From the NCBI RefSeq assembly GCF_003583935.1, contig NZ_QYRN01000005.1, positions 310,001 through 374,000 on the forward strand: a stretch of 64,000 nucleotides of DNA, read 5' to 3'. The position numbers and the translations under genes were made by a program. The number at the start of each line of letters is the position of its first letter. Positions within the stretch are counted from its first letter, which is position 1. This document shows positions 49,004 through 58,408 of the stretch, one piece after another. Under the pieces are notes generated by a model. That model ran no database searches and was not told the DNA's origin. It was given only the letters and a program-made list of their open reading frames with translations. Source of the DNA: Aureimonas flava (GTDB lineage: Bacteria; Pseudomonadota; Alphaproteobacteria; Rhizobiales; Rhizobiaceae).

Positions 49004-50296
49004 TCAGGCTGCGACGCGCGCGGCCGTGAGGGGGGTGGCGAGGAGGCGTTCGCCCGTTTCGCCATGAATGATAGCGTCCACGATCTCGCCGGGGAGGCCG
49101 GCGTGGATCTCGGCGAGCGTGAAGTCCTCCGTGCGGCCGAGCCCCTCGCGCTCCACCAGCACCGAGCGGCGCTGGCCGACGGCGCGGGCGAGATGGGCGC
49201 GGTAGGCCGCCTCGCCCAGCGCCCGAAGGCGCGCGGCGCGTTCCTTGACCACCGCCTTCGGCAGTTGCGGCATGCGCGCGGCGGGCGTGCCCTCGCGCGG
49301 GGAGAACGGAAACACGTGCAGCAGCGTCAGCCCGCAGTCGTCCACCAGCCGCAGCGAGTTCTCGAACATCGCCTCGGTTTCCGTCGGGAAGCCGGCGATG
49401 ATGTCGGCGCCGAAGACGATGTCGGGCCGGCGGGCGCGCAGCTCGGCGCAGAAGCGGATGGAATCGTCGCGCAGGTGCCGGCGCTTCATGCGCTTCAGGA
49501 TCATGTCGTCGCCCGCCTGGAGCGACAGGTGCAGATGCGGCATCACCCGCGCGTCGCCGCCCACCGCCTCCACCAGCGCCTCGTCGGCCTCGACGGAATC
49601 GATCGAGGACAGGCGCAGGCGCCTGAGGTCGGGCACGTGCCGCAGGATCGACTGCACCAGCGTGCCGAGGCGCGGGGTGCCCGGCAGGTCGGCGCCCCAG
49701 CTCGTCATGTCGACGCCCGACAGCACGACCTCGCGATAGCCGTTGGCCACGAGCCGCTTCACCTGGTCCACCGCCGCGCCCATCGGCACGGAGCGCGAGT
49801 TGCCGCGCCCGAAGGGGATGATGCAGAAGGTGCAGCGATGGTCGCAGCCGTTCTGCACCTGCACGATGGCGCGGGCCCGCCCCTCGATCGCGTCCACCAT
49901 GTGCCCGGCGGTCTCGCGCACGCTCATGATGTCGTTGACGCGGATCTTCTCGGCGGCCGCTACGCCGAAGTCGGGCAGCGCGCGGTAGCTCGCCGCGCTG
50001 AGCTTCTCCTCGTTGCCGATCACGGCGTCGACCTCGGCCATCGCGGCGAAGCTCGGCCCTTGCGTCTGCGCGGCGCAGCCGGTGACAACGATGCGCGCCT
50101 CCGGGTTGTCGCGGCGCGCGCGACGCACGGCCTGGCGTGCCTGGCGAACCGCCTCGGCCGTGACCGCGCAGGTGTTGACGAGGATCGCCTTGCGTCCGTC
50201 GGCGCCCAGGCCCGCCTCGCCGGCCTCGCGCCGCATCACCTCCGCCTCGTAGGTGTTGAGGCGGCAGCCGAAGGAGATGACCTCGACGCCGCTCAT
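49004..50296 (-). CDS. mtaB: tRNA t6A37 methylthiotransferase MtaB
   Basis: Radical-SAM enzyme adding methylthio to t6A37 of tRNA. 430 aa. N-terminal UPF0004 domain starts [20 protein letters not shown], then [10 protein letters not shown] and VVTGCAAQT with the second cluster cysteines. The SAM CxxxCxxC is [23 protein letters not shown]-terminal TRAM-like region follows. ATG 50296 overlaps the dapF stop (ATGA). Part of dapF-mtaB-ftsY-yciB. Confidence 0.95.
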   Translation of the reverse strand: MSGVEVISFGCRLNTYEAEVMRREAGEAGLGADGRKAILVNTCAVTAEAVRQARQAVRRARRDNPEARIVVTGCAAQTQGPSFAAMAEVDAVIGNEEKLSAASYRALPDFGVAAAEKIRVNDIMSVRETAGHMVDAIEGRARAIVQVQNGCDHRCTFCIIPFGRGNSRSVPMGAAVDQVKRLVANGYREVVLSGVDMTSWGADLPGTPRLGTLVQSILRHVPDLRRLRLSSIDSVEADEALVEAVGGDARVMPHLHLSLQAGDDMILKRMKRRHLRDDSIRFCAELRARRPDIVFGADIIAGFPTETEAMFENSLRLVDDCGLTLLHVFPFSPREGTPAARMPQLPKAVVKERAARLRALGEAAYRAHLARAVGQRRSVLVEREGLGRTEDFTLAEIHAGLPGEIVDAIIHGETGERLLATPLTAARVAA

Positions 50297-51186
50297 GCGC
50301 GCGCCTCGGCGGGCGCCTCGTCGCGCGCGAAGGCGCCGGTCGCCGGGTCGAGCGTGCCGGACCATTCCCATTCGGCGGGGCCGGTCATCAGCACGTGGTC
50401 GTCGCCGCGCCATTCGATCAGCAACTCGCCGCCCGCCGGCACGGCGACGGCGACCGTGCGCCCCGTGCGCCCCGTGCGCGCGCCCGACACCGCCGCCGCG
50501 CAGGCGGCCGAGCCGCAGGCGCCGGTGAGGCCGGCGCCGCGCTCCCAGGTGCGGATGTCCATGCTGCCGGCCGAGGTGACGCGGGCGAGGGTGATGTTGG
50601 CGCGGTCCGGGAAGATCGGATGGTTCTCGAGGATCGGGCCGAAACGGTCCAGCGCATAGGACCACACGTCGCCGCTCACCCAGAACACGGCGTGCGGGTT
50701 GCCCATGGAGGCGACGGAGGGCGAGTGGAGGACCGGGGCGTCGATCGGCCCGATCTGCAGCTCGATCGCCCGCGTGTCGGCGAAGGGCTCGGCGAGCGGG
50801 ATCGCCTGCCAGTCGAAGCGCGGCAGGCCCATGTCCACGGTGACGAGCCCGTCGGCGCGCTCGAAGGCCTCCAGGAGCCCGGCGCGGGTCTCGAACACGA
50901 AGTCGCGCCTGCCCGTCTCGGCGGCCAGCGCCTGCACCACGCAGCGCGTGCCGTTGCCGCAGGCGCCGGCTTCCGTGCCGTCGGCATTGTGGATGCGCAC
51001 ATAGGCGAAGGTGCCCGGCGTCACCGGGTCGTGGATCGCCATGATCTGGTCGAAATGCGTCTCCGACCGGACGGCGAGCGCACGCGCGGCCTCGGGCGCG
51101 ACCCTCGCCGACGTGCCGCGCAGGTCCGCGACCAGGATCTCGTTGCCGAGCCCGTTCATGCGGGCGAAGGGGATCGGGTGCGTCAT
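50293..51186 (-). CDS. dapF: Diaminopimelate epimerase
   Basis: Converts LL- to meso-diaminopimelate for lysine and peptidoglycan. 297 aa. The two catalytic cysteines sit in [10 protein letters not shown] (first half) and [12 protein letters not shown] (second half). Starts [22 protein letters not shown]. First gene of a same-strand group with mtaB (4-nt overlap), ftsY and yciB, the usual rhizobial order. Confidence 0.96.
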   Translation of the reverse strand: MTHPIPFARMNGLGNEILVADLRGTSARVAPEAARALAVRSETHFDQIMAIHDPVTPGTFAYVRIHNADGTEAGACGNGTRCVVQALAAETGRRDFVFETRAGLLEAFERADGLVTVDMGLPRFDWQAIPLAEPFADTRAIELQIGPIDAPVLHSPSVASMGNPHAVFWVSGDVWSYALDRFGPILENHPIFPDRANITLARVTSAGSMDIRTWERGAGLTGACGSAACAAAVSGARTGRTGRTVAVAVPAGGELLIEWRGDDHVLMTGPAEWEWSGTLDPATGAFARDEAPAEARA

Positions 51187-51264
51187 GGTCGCAAGAGGGC
51201 CGGTGGCTCGGGGTTCGCGGCCTATATGGCAAGAACCGGCCGCCATTGCTACCCGGCCGGCAGG

Positions 51265-52029
51265 TCAGCCCGCCGCGTTGCGCCAGAAGTAGTAGACGGC
51301 GAGGGCCAGGCCCACCGCGATCACCGCCGCGCGCACATAGGGCTGGGGCACCCGGCGCGCGGTCCACACGCCGGCATATCCGCCGAGCGCGACGCCGGGC
51401 ATCATCACCGCGGCTTCCGCCCAGGCCACGACCCCGCCCGACACGAAGACCACGATCGCGACGACGGCGATCACGGTGGCCAGCATGTTCTTCAAGGCGT
51501 TGAGCCGGTGGTAGTCGCCCCCCTGCGTCAGGCCGAGCGTCGCCAGCATCATGATGCCCATCCCGGCGCCGAAGAAGCCGCCGTAGATCGAGGTGGCGAA
51601 CTGCACGGCCGGGCCGGCGAGCCCCTTGCCCGCCGCCGATTCCGCCGCGTGGCGGGGCTTCGGCTTGAGCCAGGGGCCGGCGGCGAACAGGGCCGTGGCG
51701 GCGAGCAGCAGCCACGGCACCATGGACTGGAAGCGCGGATTGTCGAGCGACAGGAGCACCAGCGCGCCGACGCAGGAGCCGAGGACGGAGGCGAGCGCCA
51801 GCATCAGCGCGCCGCGCCACATCCGCCGGATGTCGCTCCAGTAGGCGAGGGTGGAGGTGACGTAGCCCGGGAACTGCACCACGGACGAGGTGGCGTTGGC
51901 GGCGATCGGCGACACGCCGCCCAGCGTCATCGCCCCGAAGGTCAGGAACGTGCCGCCACCCGCGACGGCGTTGATCGCGCCGGCCAGGAAGCCGGACAGG
52001 AACAGCGACAGGGCATAGAGAAGCGTCAT
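51265..52029 (-). CDS. TauE/SafE family membrane permease
   Basis: 254 aa, eight or so hydrophobic segments. N-terminal MTLLYALSLFLSGFLAGAINAVAGGGTFLTF and central TSIYGGFFGAGMGIMMLATLG are the paired family motifs. Members export sulfite, sulfoacetate or other organosulfur/carboxylate anions; substrate unknown here. It lies where many relatives carry the ffh-rpsP-rimM-trmD cluster. Divergent from rplS. Confidence 0.92.
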   Translation of the reverse strand: MTLLYALSLFLSGFLAGAINAVAGGGTFLTFGAMTLGGVSPIAANATSSVVQFPGYVTSTLAYWSDIRRMWRGALMLALASVLGSCVGALVLLSLDNPRFQSMVPWLLLAATALFAAGPWLKPKPRHAAESAAGKGLAGPAVQFATSIYGGFFGAGMGIMMLATLGLTQGGDYHRLNALKNMLATVIAVVAIVVFVSGGVVAWAEAAVMMPGVALGGYAGVWTARRVPQPYVRAAVIAVGLALAVYYFWRNAAG

Positions 52030-52223
52030 CGGGCGGCTCCGGCGCAAGGATCGCCCGTTGCATAGGCGATGGGCGCCCGCGCGCATAGCCGCGCGCGCGC
52101 CTGCCCGGCCCCTCGACAAGGCGGCCTCCTGCGTGTAAGAGCGCCACGCTTTCCTCAGAATAACTTGACCGTGTTTCACGGCCATGACCGGCCCCGCCGG
52201 CATGAAACGAACCGAGGCAGACC

Positions 52224-52682
52224 ATGAACATCATCGCCGAACTGGAGGCCGCAGAGGCCGCCCGCATCGCCGCCATCCGCACGCTTCCGACCTTCTCGCC
52301 GGGCGACACGCTGCGCGTCAACGTCCGCGTGACGGAAGGCACCCGCACCCGCGTGCAGGCCTACGAGGGCGTCTGCATCGCCCGCTCGGGCGCCGGCATC
52401 CAGGAGAACTTCACCGTTCGCAAGATCTCCTACGGCGAGGGCGTGGAGCGCGTGTTCCCGATGTACTCGCCGGCGCTGGAGTCGGTCGAGGTGGTCCGCC
52501 GCGGTCGCGTGCGTCGCGCCAAGCTCTACTACCTGCGCGACCGTCGCGGTAAGTCGGCCCGTATCGTCGAGGCCACCAACGTGCGCGCCCGCAAGCTCAA
52601 CGACGACGCCCGTGCCGTCGCCGCCGAGGAGCGCGCCGCCAAGGAAGCCGCCAAGAACGCCGCCAAGGCCGCCGCCGAGTAA
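52224..52682 (+). CDS. rplS: 50S ribosomal protein L19
   Basis: 152 aa, starting [39 protein letters not shown] in outline. Conserved [41 protein letters not shown] and [21 protein letters not shown]. An Ala/Lys/Glu-rich tail of about 30 residues extends past the usual end, common in Alphaproteobacteria. In most bacteria rplS ends the rpsP-rimM-trmD operon; here it stands alone with its own terminator. A short hairpin (CCGTG TTT CACGG) lies just upstream at 52170-52182. Confidence 0.97.
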   Translation: MNIIAELEAAEAARIAAIRTLPTFSPGDTLRVNVRVTEGTRTRVQAYEGVCIARSGAGIQENFTVRKISYGEGVERVFPMYSPALESVEVVRRGRVRRAKLYYLRDRRGKSARIVEATNVRARKLNDDARAVAAEERAAKEAAKNAAKAAAE

Positions 52683-52710
52683 GCCTCGGTCTTCCGTCGA
52701 ATCCGGTGAA

Positions 52711-52740
52711 GGGCGGCCCTCGTGCCGCCCTTTCGCGTTT
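52711..52740 (+). terminator. Terminator of rplS
   Basis: 8-bp stem AGGGCGGC / GCCGCCCT with a CCTCGT loop, followed by TTCGCGTTT, 28 nt after the rplS stop. Confidence 0.75.
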
Positions 52741-52793
52741 CGGATGGGCGCTCGGCCGCACCCGGGCGCCCGCCCATCGAGAAGAGGTCCGCC

Positions 52794-53846
52794 ATGAGCC
52801 TTCGTCGTCGCCTGCGGGCGATCCCCGTCGACCGCTTCCTCCTGCTCCTGATCGCGACGGTGGCGCTCGCGGCCGTGCTTCCGGCGCGCGGAGAGGTGGC
52901 GGTGGCGTTCGACTGGATCACCTACGGGGCCATCGCGCTCCTCTTCTTCCTCTACGGCGCGCGGCTCTCGCCGCAGGCGGTCTGGGCGGGCCTCCTGCAC
53001 TGGCGCCTCCAGGGACTGGTCTTCCTGTGCACCTTCGCGCTGTTTCCGATCGTGGGGCTCCTGGTCGCGCCGTTGGCCGGGCGGATCCTGCCGGCCGAAC
53101 TGGCGCTCGGCATCCTCTACCTCACCCTCCTGCCGTCCACGGTGCAGTCCTCGATCGCCTTCACCTCCATCGCGGGCGGCAACGTGCCGGCGGCGCTGAC
53201 CAGCGCCTCCGTGTCCAACATGCTGGGCGTCCTCGTCACGCCCGCCCTGGTGCTGCTCGTGGCCAGCGGGTCGGGCAACGCCTTCTCGTTCGACGCGATC
53301 GAGAAGATCGCGCTGCAGATCCTCGCCCCGTTCGTCGCCGGCCAGATCGCGCGGCCGCTGATCGGCGCCTGGCTCGCGCGCCACAAGCCGGTGACGCTGG
53401 TGGTGGATCGCGGTTCGATCCTTCTGGTGGTCTACGCGGCCTTTTCGGAGGGTGTCGTGGCGGGCGTCTGGACGAGCCTGGGGTGGAGGGACCTCGCCGT
53501 CGTGGTGCTCCTGGACGTCGCGATCCTTGCCTTCGTCCTGGCGACGACGACGCTGCTCGCGCGGCGTCTCCGCTTCAGCCGCGAGGACGAGATCGCCATC
53601 GTGTTCTGCGGCTCCAAGAAGAGCATGGCGACCGGCATCCCGATGGCCGGCATCCTGTTCGCAGGCCATGCCATGGCGCTCGTGGTGCTGCCGCTGATGC
53701 TGTTCCATCAGATCCAGCTCTTCGCCTGCGCCGCGCTCGCGCAGCGCTACGCGCGCCGCGCCGGCGCGCCGGCGCCGAGCCTCGCCGAGGCGGCCGGGGC
53801 CGAGCGACGGAGCGTCGAGGGGGCGGCCGCCACCACCAACCCGTGA
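52794..53846 (+). CDS. Bile acid:sodium symporter-like protein (SBF-like, YfeH/PltC type)
   Basis: 350 aa, about ten hydrophobic segments. Family marks: ITYGAIALLFFLYGARLS, LLPSTVQSSIAFTSIAGGNVPAALTSASVSNMLGVLVTPAL (the unwound crossover region), and CGSKKSMATGIPMAGILF. This SBF-like branch lacks proven substrates; several relatives carry organic anions. C-terminal 40 residues are hydrophilic. ATG 52794 follows GAAGAGG. Confidence 0.92.
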   Translation: MSLRRRLRAIPVDRFLLLLIATVALAAVLPARGEVAVAFDWITYGAIALLFFLYGARLSPQAVWAGLLHWRLQGLVFLCTFALFPIVGLLVAPLAGRILPAELALGILYLTLLPSTVQSSIAFTSIAGGNVPAALTSASVSNMLGVLVTPALVLLVASGSGNAFSFDAIEKIALQILAPFVAGQIARPLIGAWLARHKPVTLVVDRGSILLVVYAAFSEGVVAGVWTSLGWRDLAVVVLLDVAILAFVLATTTLLARRLRFSREDEIAIVFCGSKKSMATGIPMAGILFAGHAMALVVLPLMLFHQIQLFACAALAQRYARRAGAPAPSLAEAAGAERRSVEGAAATTNP

Positions 53847-53873
53847 GCCCCGCGCCCCGCCGGCCGGGGCCCA

Positions 53874-53902
53874 TTGCGCAGCCGGCGGCGCGGGCGTATT
53901 TT
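53874..53902 (+). promoter_or_regulatory. Candidate sigma-70-type promoter upstream of leuC
   Basis: TTGCGC (53874-53879) and TATTTT (53897-53902) are separated by exactly 17 nt. Transcription would start near 53909, which is also the ATG of a 42-aa ORF. It would give a leuC leader of about 225 nt. Untested; hexamer matches are moderate. Confidence 0.3.
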
Positions 53903-53908
53903 GGAACC

Positions 53909-54037
53909 ATGCGAAGAAGCGCGACATCCGCAGGGCGCCTGCCGACCACGCTGGGGTTCTCCCCGGTCGAGGACCGCGCGCGCATGCCCGGCCGCTTCTT
54001 CTACCGGCAGATCTCGGCCGTCCACCTTACGGCCTGA
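53909..54037 (+). CDS. 42-aa hypothetical ORF upstream of leuC
   Basis: Starts [19 protein letters not shown] and ends [11 protein letters not shown]; very basic, no membrane segment. Not leucine-rich, so not a classic leu attenuator peptide. No good ribosome site (GGA only 3 nt before the ATG), but the candidate promoter would start transcription at or near its ATG, so it could be leaderless. It ends 97 nt before leuC. Low support. Confidence 0.3.
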   Translation: MRRSATSAGRLPTTLGFSPVEDRARMPGRFFYRQISAVHLTA

Positions 54038-54134
54038 GTCCGCGCCGGGCCGCGCCCAGCGCCCTCACCATTTCTTCCGACGTTCGGCAGGCGGCCCCCA
54101 GCGGCTGGCCGGCCCCTTTCGAGATCCCGAACCG

Positions 54135-55550
54135 ATGAGCCAGACCGCAAAGCCCCGCACCCTCTACGACAAGATCTGGGACGACCATGTCGTCGCGGTG
54201 GGCGAGGGGGGCGAGAGCCTTCTCTATATCGATCGTCACCTGGTGCACGAGGTGACGAGCCCGCAGGCCTTCGAGGGTCTGCGCTCGGCGGGGCGCAAGG
54301 TCCGCCACCCGGCGCGCACGCTCGCCGTGGTGGATCACAACGTGCCGACCTACGACCGGCGCGGCGGCATCCACAACGAGGAAAGCCGCATCCAGGTCGA
54401 GACGCTGGCGCGCAACGCGGCCGAGTTCGGCGTCGAGTATTTCGACGAGGTCGACCAGCGCCAGGGCATCGTCCACATCATCGGCCCCGAGCAGGGCTTC
54501 ACCCTGCCGGGCATGACGATCGTGTGCGGCGACAGCCACACCTCCACCCACGGCGCCTTCGGGGCGCTGGCGCACGGCATCGGCACGTCGGAGGTCGAGC
54601 ATGTGCTGGCGACCCAGACGCTGATCCAGCAGAAGGCCAAGAACATGCTCGTCCAGGTGGACGGGCGGCTCCCCGCAGGCGTCACCGCCAAGGACATCAT
54701 CCTCGCCATCATCGGCGAGATCGGCACGGCCGGCGGCACGGGCTACGTCATCGAATACGCCGGCGAGGCGATCCGGGCGCTCTCGATGGAAGGGCGAATG
54801 ACGATCTGCAACATGTCGATCGAGGGTGGCGCGCGCGCCGGCGTGATCGCGCCCGACGAGACCACCTTCGCCTATATCGAGGACAAGCCGCGCGCGCCCA
54901 AGGGGGCGGCCTTCGAGCAGGCCGTCTCCTATTGGCGCACCCTGCACACCGACGAGGGCGCGCATTTCGACAAGGTGGTGCGCCTGGACGCCGCCAACCT
55001 GCCGCCGATCGTCTCCTGGGGCTCGAGCCCCGAGGACGTCGTGTCGGTGACCGGCACGGTGCCCGACCCGGAGGCGATCGCCGACGAGAACAAGCGCGAG
55101 ACCAAGAAGCGCGCGCTGGACTACATGGGCCTGACGCCGGGAACCCCGATGACCGACCTCGCGGTGGACCGCGTGTTCATCGGCTCCTGCACCAACGGGC
55201 GCATCGAGGATCTGCGTGCCGTCGCCAAGGTCGTCGAAGGGCGAAAGGTGGCGGACACCGTGTCGGCGATGATCGTGCCCGGCTCGGGGCTCGTGAAGCT
55301 CCAGGCCGAGGCCGAGGGTCTCGACGCGATCTTCAAGGAGGCCGGCTTCGACTGGCGCGAACCCGGCTGCTCCATGTGTCTCGGCATGAACGAGGACCGG
55401 CTCAAGCCCTTCGAGCGCTGCGCCTCGACCTCGAACCGCAACTTCGAGGGCCGCCAGGGCTTCAAAGGGCGCACGCATCTCGTCTCGCCGGCCATGGCCG
55501 CCGCGGCGGCGATCGCGGGCCGCTTCGTCGATATCCGCGAGTGGCGCTGA
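54135..55550 (+). CDS. leuC: 3-isopropylmalate dehydratase large subunit
   Basis: Isomerises 2- to 3-isopropylmalate in leucine synthesis, with LeuD (not in window). 471 aa, aconitase fold. Starts [20 protein letters not shown]. [4Fe-4S] ligands in [14 protein letters not shown] and [43 protein letters not shown] is the usual substrate-loop region. Convergent with the GGDEF gene (25-nt gap). Confidence 0.97.
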   Translation: MSQTAKPRTLYDKIWDDHVVAVGEGGESLLYIDRHLVHEVTSPQAFEGLRSAGRKVRHPARTLAVVDHNVPTYDRRGGIHNEESRIQVETLARNAAEFGVEYFDEVDQRQGIVHIIGPEQGFTLPGMTIVCGDSHTSTHGAFGALAHGIGTSEVEHVLATQTLIQQKAKNMLVQVDGRLPAGVTAKDIILAIIGEIGTAGGTGYVIEYAGEAIRALSMEGRMTICNMSIEGGARAGVIAPDETTFAYIEDKPRAPKGAAFEQAVSYWRTLHTDEGAHFDKVVRLDAANLPPIVSWGSSPEDVVSVTGTVPDPEAIADENKRETKKRALDYMGLTPGTPMTDLAVDRVFIGSCTNGRIEDLRAVAKVVEGRKVADTVSAMIVPGSGLVKLQAEAEGLDAIFKEAGFDWREPGCSMCLGMNEDRLKPFERCASTSNRNFEGRQGFKGRTHLVSPAMAAAAAIAGRFVDIREWR

Positions 55551-55575
55551 GGGACCCGGGGAAGCCGGCCTCGCG

Positions 55576-56775
55576 TCAGCGGGCCAGCACCCCGGCGTGC
55601 CGGACGAGACGCGGCAGGGGAGCCGGCAACACCGGCTGCCCTGCCGCTTCCACCACCACCTTGTCGCGCCCGTTCGCCTTGGCGCGGTAGAGCAGCGTGT
55701 CGGCGCGGTCGATGGCGCCCAGCAGCGGCTCGTCCGCGCCGAGCGCCACCACGCCGAAGCTCGCGCTGAGCGAGAGGCCGGACAGCCGGCCCGGCCACAG
55801 CACTCGACGGGTGGCGACGCGAAGCGCCTCGGCGGTCGTCGCGCCCGCTTCGAGATCCACGTCCGCGACGACCATCACGAACTCCTCGCCGCCGATCCGC
55901 GCGATCAGCCCGTCCCGTCCGAGGATGCGCGCGCACAGGGCCGCGTAGCCGCACAGCACGGCGTCGCCCGCCTCGTGCCCGTAGCCGTCGTTGATCGACT
56001 TGAAATGGTCGAGGTCGCACAGGATCAGGGCGATCGGCGCGGCGCGCCCGGCCCTCCGGCGCAGCGCCTCGACGCGCTGCTCCAGCCCGCGCCGGTTGAG
56101 CGCTCCGGTCAGCGCGTCCACCGTCGATTCGCGCCGCAGCCGCGCGATGATGTCGAGCGTCGTGGTCAGGATCACGCAGATGGCGAGCATCACGCCGGTC
56201 GCCGCGCCGTTGAGCTGGAACACGAAGCCCCAGTCCGTGTCGCGCCAGTTCGACACGGTGAGCCCGTCGGGCGGGGCGGACAGGAGCAGCGCGTTCTGGA
56301 ACAGGAGGCTGATCGCGATCAGCGTGCACAGGCCGAGAAGGAGCGGCTTCAGGTCGCCCTCGTCCCGGCGCATCTCGTAGGCCGACAGGAGCATCAGCGC
56401 GGCGCAGGCGGACTGGACCGCCAGCACCTCGTGCAGCACCGAGCCCTCCATGATCGAGAGCCCGCCGGCCGCGCTCGCGCTGCCGGCCACCACCAGCGCG
56501 GCCAGCCACAACCATCGCGGGCGCCGCCCGGCGCGTGACGCGAAGGCGGCGTTGGCGATGGCCAGCGCGATCAGGAACATCGTGTCCTCGATCGTGGGCT
56601 TCACCACGCTGCCGGGCGTCGTCGGCAGGATCGTCATGGCAAAGCCGATCGACGCCACGAAGAAGCCGGCGCTCCACCAGAGGAGGCTCCGGTGCAGCCG
56701 GGACAGGAACAGGAAGCAGAGCGCGAGGGCGCAGAAGAGGATCGGCACCGACCAGGCGAGGATGTCGGCGCGCAT
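55576..56775 (-). CDS. Membrane-anchored diguanylate cyclase (GGDEF domain)
   Basis: 399 aa. N-terminal half has about seven membrane segments (residues 4-210), a likely sensor. The C-terminal GGDEF domain (about 235-385) has DALTGALNRRGLEQRVEAL, LCDLDHFKSINDGYGHEAGD and the active-site motif as GGEEF, a functional variant in many cyclases. The product-binding RxxD I-site just before it is absent (GRDGLIARIGGEEF). It probably makes c-di-GMP without that feedback. ATG 56775 has GGGAG upstream. Confidence 0.92.
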   Translation of the reverse strand: MRADILAWSVPILFCALALCFLFLSRLHRSLLWWSAGFFVASIGFAMTILPTTPGSVVKPTIEDTMFLIALAIANAAFASRAGRRPRWLWLAALVVAGSASAAGGLSIMEGSVLHEVLAVQSACAALMLLSAYEMRRDEGDLKPLLLGLCTLIAISLLFQNALLLSAPPDGLTVSNWRDTDWGFVFQLNGAATGVMLAICVILTTTLDIIARLRRESTVDALTGALNRRGLEQRVEALRRRAGRAAPIALILCDLDHFKSINDGYGHEAGDAVLCGYAALCARILGRDGLIARIGGEEFVMVVADVDLEAGATTAEALRVATRRVLWPGRLSGLSLSASFGVVALGADEPLLGAIDRADTLLYRAKANGRDKVVVEAAGQPVLPAPLPRLVRHAGVLAR

Positions 56776-56987
56776 CGGTCCAGCTCCCCTCGATCCCGGT
56801 CGATTCGTGATCCGCGCCCCGACATACAATCCACGGGCGAACGCGTGTGCGGCTGCCGCACGGCGGGGAATGTGTAGCCGGGACCGTCTGCGTAACGCAA
56901 GGGCAACTCGGCGGCGAACGTGCGCCTCGTTTCCGGCGTGCCGACGCCCGACTTGACGCCCGTCCGCTTCCGCCGCACACCAGCGGC

Positions 56988-57458
56988 ATGAGCCTCAGCG
57001 AACGTGTCCCCGACATCGAGATCGGCCTTCTGCGCCTCAAGGACGCGCGCGATCTGGCGCCGCTCCTGGCCGCCTACAATCAGGCCATGTTCCGCGGCGC
57101 GCCGGGCGCTCCGGACACGTTCTACGCAGAGCAGCTCCTGCAGGACCGGACGGGCGAGATCCTGGGTGCGCGGCTCGACGGCGAACTCGTCGGCTTCCTC
57201 CAGTTCTACGACCTGCCCGATCCCTGGACGGGCATGCGGGCCGGCCTGGCGGACCACGTGTTCGTGGACCAGCGCCACCGCCGCAAGGGCATCGCCAAGG
57301 CGATGGTGGATCTCCTGGCGGAGGAGGCCGATTCGCGCGGCTGGTCCCGCCTCGTGCTCAACGCGCCGCGCCACGGCGGCTCGGGGCGCCATCTCTACGA
57401 GAAGGTGGCCGAGCCGGCGGACTGGTCGAGCTACGTGCTGCGCTTCATCGATCGTTGA
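56988..57458 (+). CDS. GNAT-family N-acetyltransferase
   Basis: 156 aa. Starts MSLSERVPDIEIGLLRLKDARDLAPLLAAYNQAMF; acetyl-CoA loop in DHVFVDQRHRRKGIAKAMVDLLAEEA; C-terminal NAPRHGGSGRHLYEKVAEPADWSSYVL. Substrate unknown. The frame is open further upstream (to 56847) but without family features. It lies just before sdhC with a 163-nt gap. Confidence 0.85.
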   Translation: MSLSERVPDIEIGLLRLKDARDLAPLLAAYNQAMFRGAPGAPDTFYAEQLLQDRTGEILGARLDGELVGFLQFYDLPDPWTGMRAGLADHVFVDQRHRRKGIAKAMVDLLAEEADSRGWSRLVLNAPRHGGSGRHLYEKVAEPADWSSYVLRFIDR

Positions 57459-57520
57459 GCCTGCGCCTGCGGCGCAAGCGACATTCAATCGGTTTGGGGG
57501 CGAAAGCGCCCGATCGCGGC

Positions 57521-57550
57521 TTGATTTCGCAGCCGCACAGGTTCTTTAGA
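57521..57550 (+). promoter_or_regulatory. Candidate promoter for sdhCDA
   Basis: TTGATT (57521-57526) and TTTAGA (57545-57550) are spaced by 18 nt, about 70 nt before the sdhC start, in an otherwise GC-rich gap. No other candidate stands out. Prediction only. Confidence 0.3.
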
Positions 57551-57621
57551 AGCAGTCCAGCCGCGTGCGCGCTCTTGCGACCCACGCCCTTCGCCAGCCG
57601 CGATCGCCCACGGAGTGATCC

Positions 57622-58011
57622 TTGTCAGACATCAAATCCGCACGGCCCCTGTCGCCGCATCTCACGGTCTACCGGTTCCGGCCGACGATGGCCATGTCGA
57701 TCCTGCACCGCATCACGGGCGGCGCGCTCTACGTGGGAACGGCGCTGGTGGTCTGGTGGCTGGTCGCCGCCGCCAGCGGCCCGGAGGCGTTCTCCTGGGC
57801 CTCGGGCTTCTTCGGCTCGATCCTTGGCCGGCTGATCCTGTTCGGCTACAGCTGGGCGCTGCTCCATCACATGGCGGGCGGCATCCGCCACCTGATCTGG
57901 GACACGGGCGCCGGCCTCGGCCGCGAGGAATCCACCAAGTTCGCCATCGCCACGCTGGTCGCCTCGCTCGTGGGCACCGTTCTCCTGTGGCTGGTCGTCG
58001 TCATCGTCTGA
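57622..58011 (+). CDS. sdhC: Succinate dehydrogenase cytochrome b556 subunit
   Basis: 129 aa membrane anchor of complex II, three helices. Starts (TTG) [39 protein letters not shown]; the haem-ligand His is in [23 protein letters not shown] 57622 has GGAG 6 nt upstream and fits the family start; no ATG is available before the conserved part. First of the sdhCDAB group. Confidence 0.96.
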   Translation: MSDIKSARPLSPHLTVYRFRPTMAMSILHRITGGALYVGTALVVWWLVAAASGPEAFSWASGFFGSILGRLILFGYSWALLHHMAGGIRHLIWDTGAGLGREESTKFAIATLVASLVGTVLLWLVVVIV

Positions 58012-58025
58012 GGAAGGGTCCCGTC

Positions 58026-58403
58026 ATGGACATGAGAACGCCTCTCAAGCGGGTTCGGGGCTACGGTGCGGCGGGCGAGGGCACCGGCCACTTCTGGCTG
58101 CAGCGGCTGACCGCCGTCGCCAACCTCTTCCTGATCTCCTTCTTCGTGGTGCTGCTGATCGCGCTGCACGACGAACCCTATGCCGGCGTGCGCGCCGCCT
58201 TCGCCAATCCGCTGGTCGGGCTGGTGATGGGCCTCGTGGTGATCGCGGTCTGCGTCCACATGCGCCTGGGCATGCAGACCATCATCGAGGACTACGTGCA
58301 CGGCGGCGCCCGGGTGGCCCTCGTCATCCTCAACACCTTCTTCGCGGTGCTCGTCGCCTCGGCGAGCCTCTTCGCGATCGTCAAGATGAGCTTCGGAGCC
58401 TGA
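58026..58403 (+). CDS. sdhD: Succinate dehydrogenase hydrophobic membrane anchor subunit
   Basis: 125 aa, three helices. Starts [33 protein letters not shown]; conserved H in [22 protein letters not shown]. 14 nt after sdhC and 5 nt before sdhA. Completes the membrane part of complex II. Confidence 0.95.
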   Translation: MDMRTPLKRVRGYGAAGEGTGHFWLQRLTAVANLFLISFFVVLLIALHDEPYAGVRAAFANPLVGLVMGLVVIAVCVHMRLGMQTIIEDYVHGGARVALVILNTFFAVLVASASLFAIVKMSFGA

Positions 58404-58408
58404 ACACC

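Noticed and set aside
49004-52348. Apparent 1114-aa minus-strand protein across mtaB, dapF and TauE
   Set aside because: Only the 3' part, from ATG 50296, is MtaB. The upstream part is dapF and the permease read out of frame.
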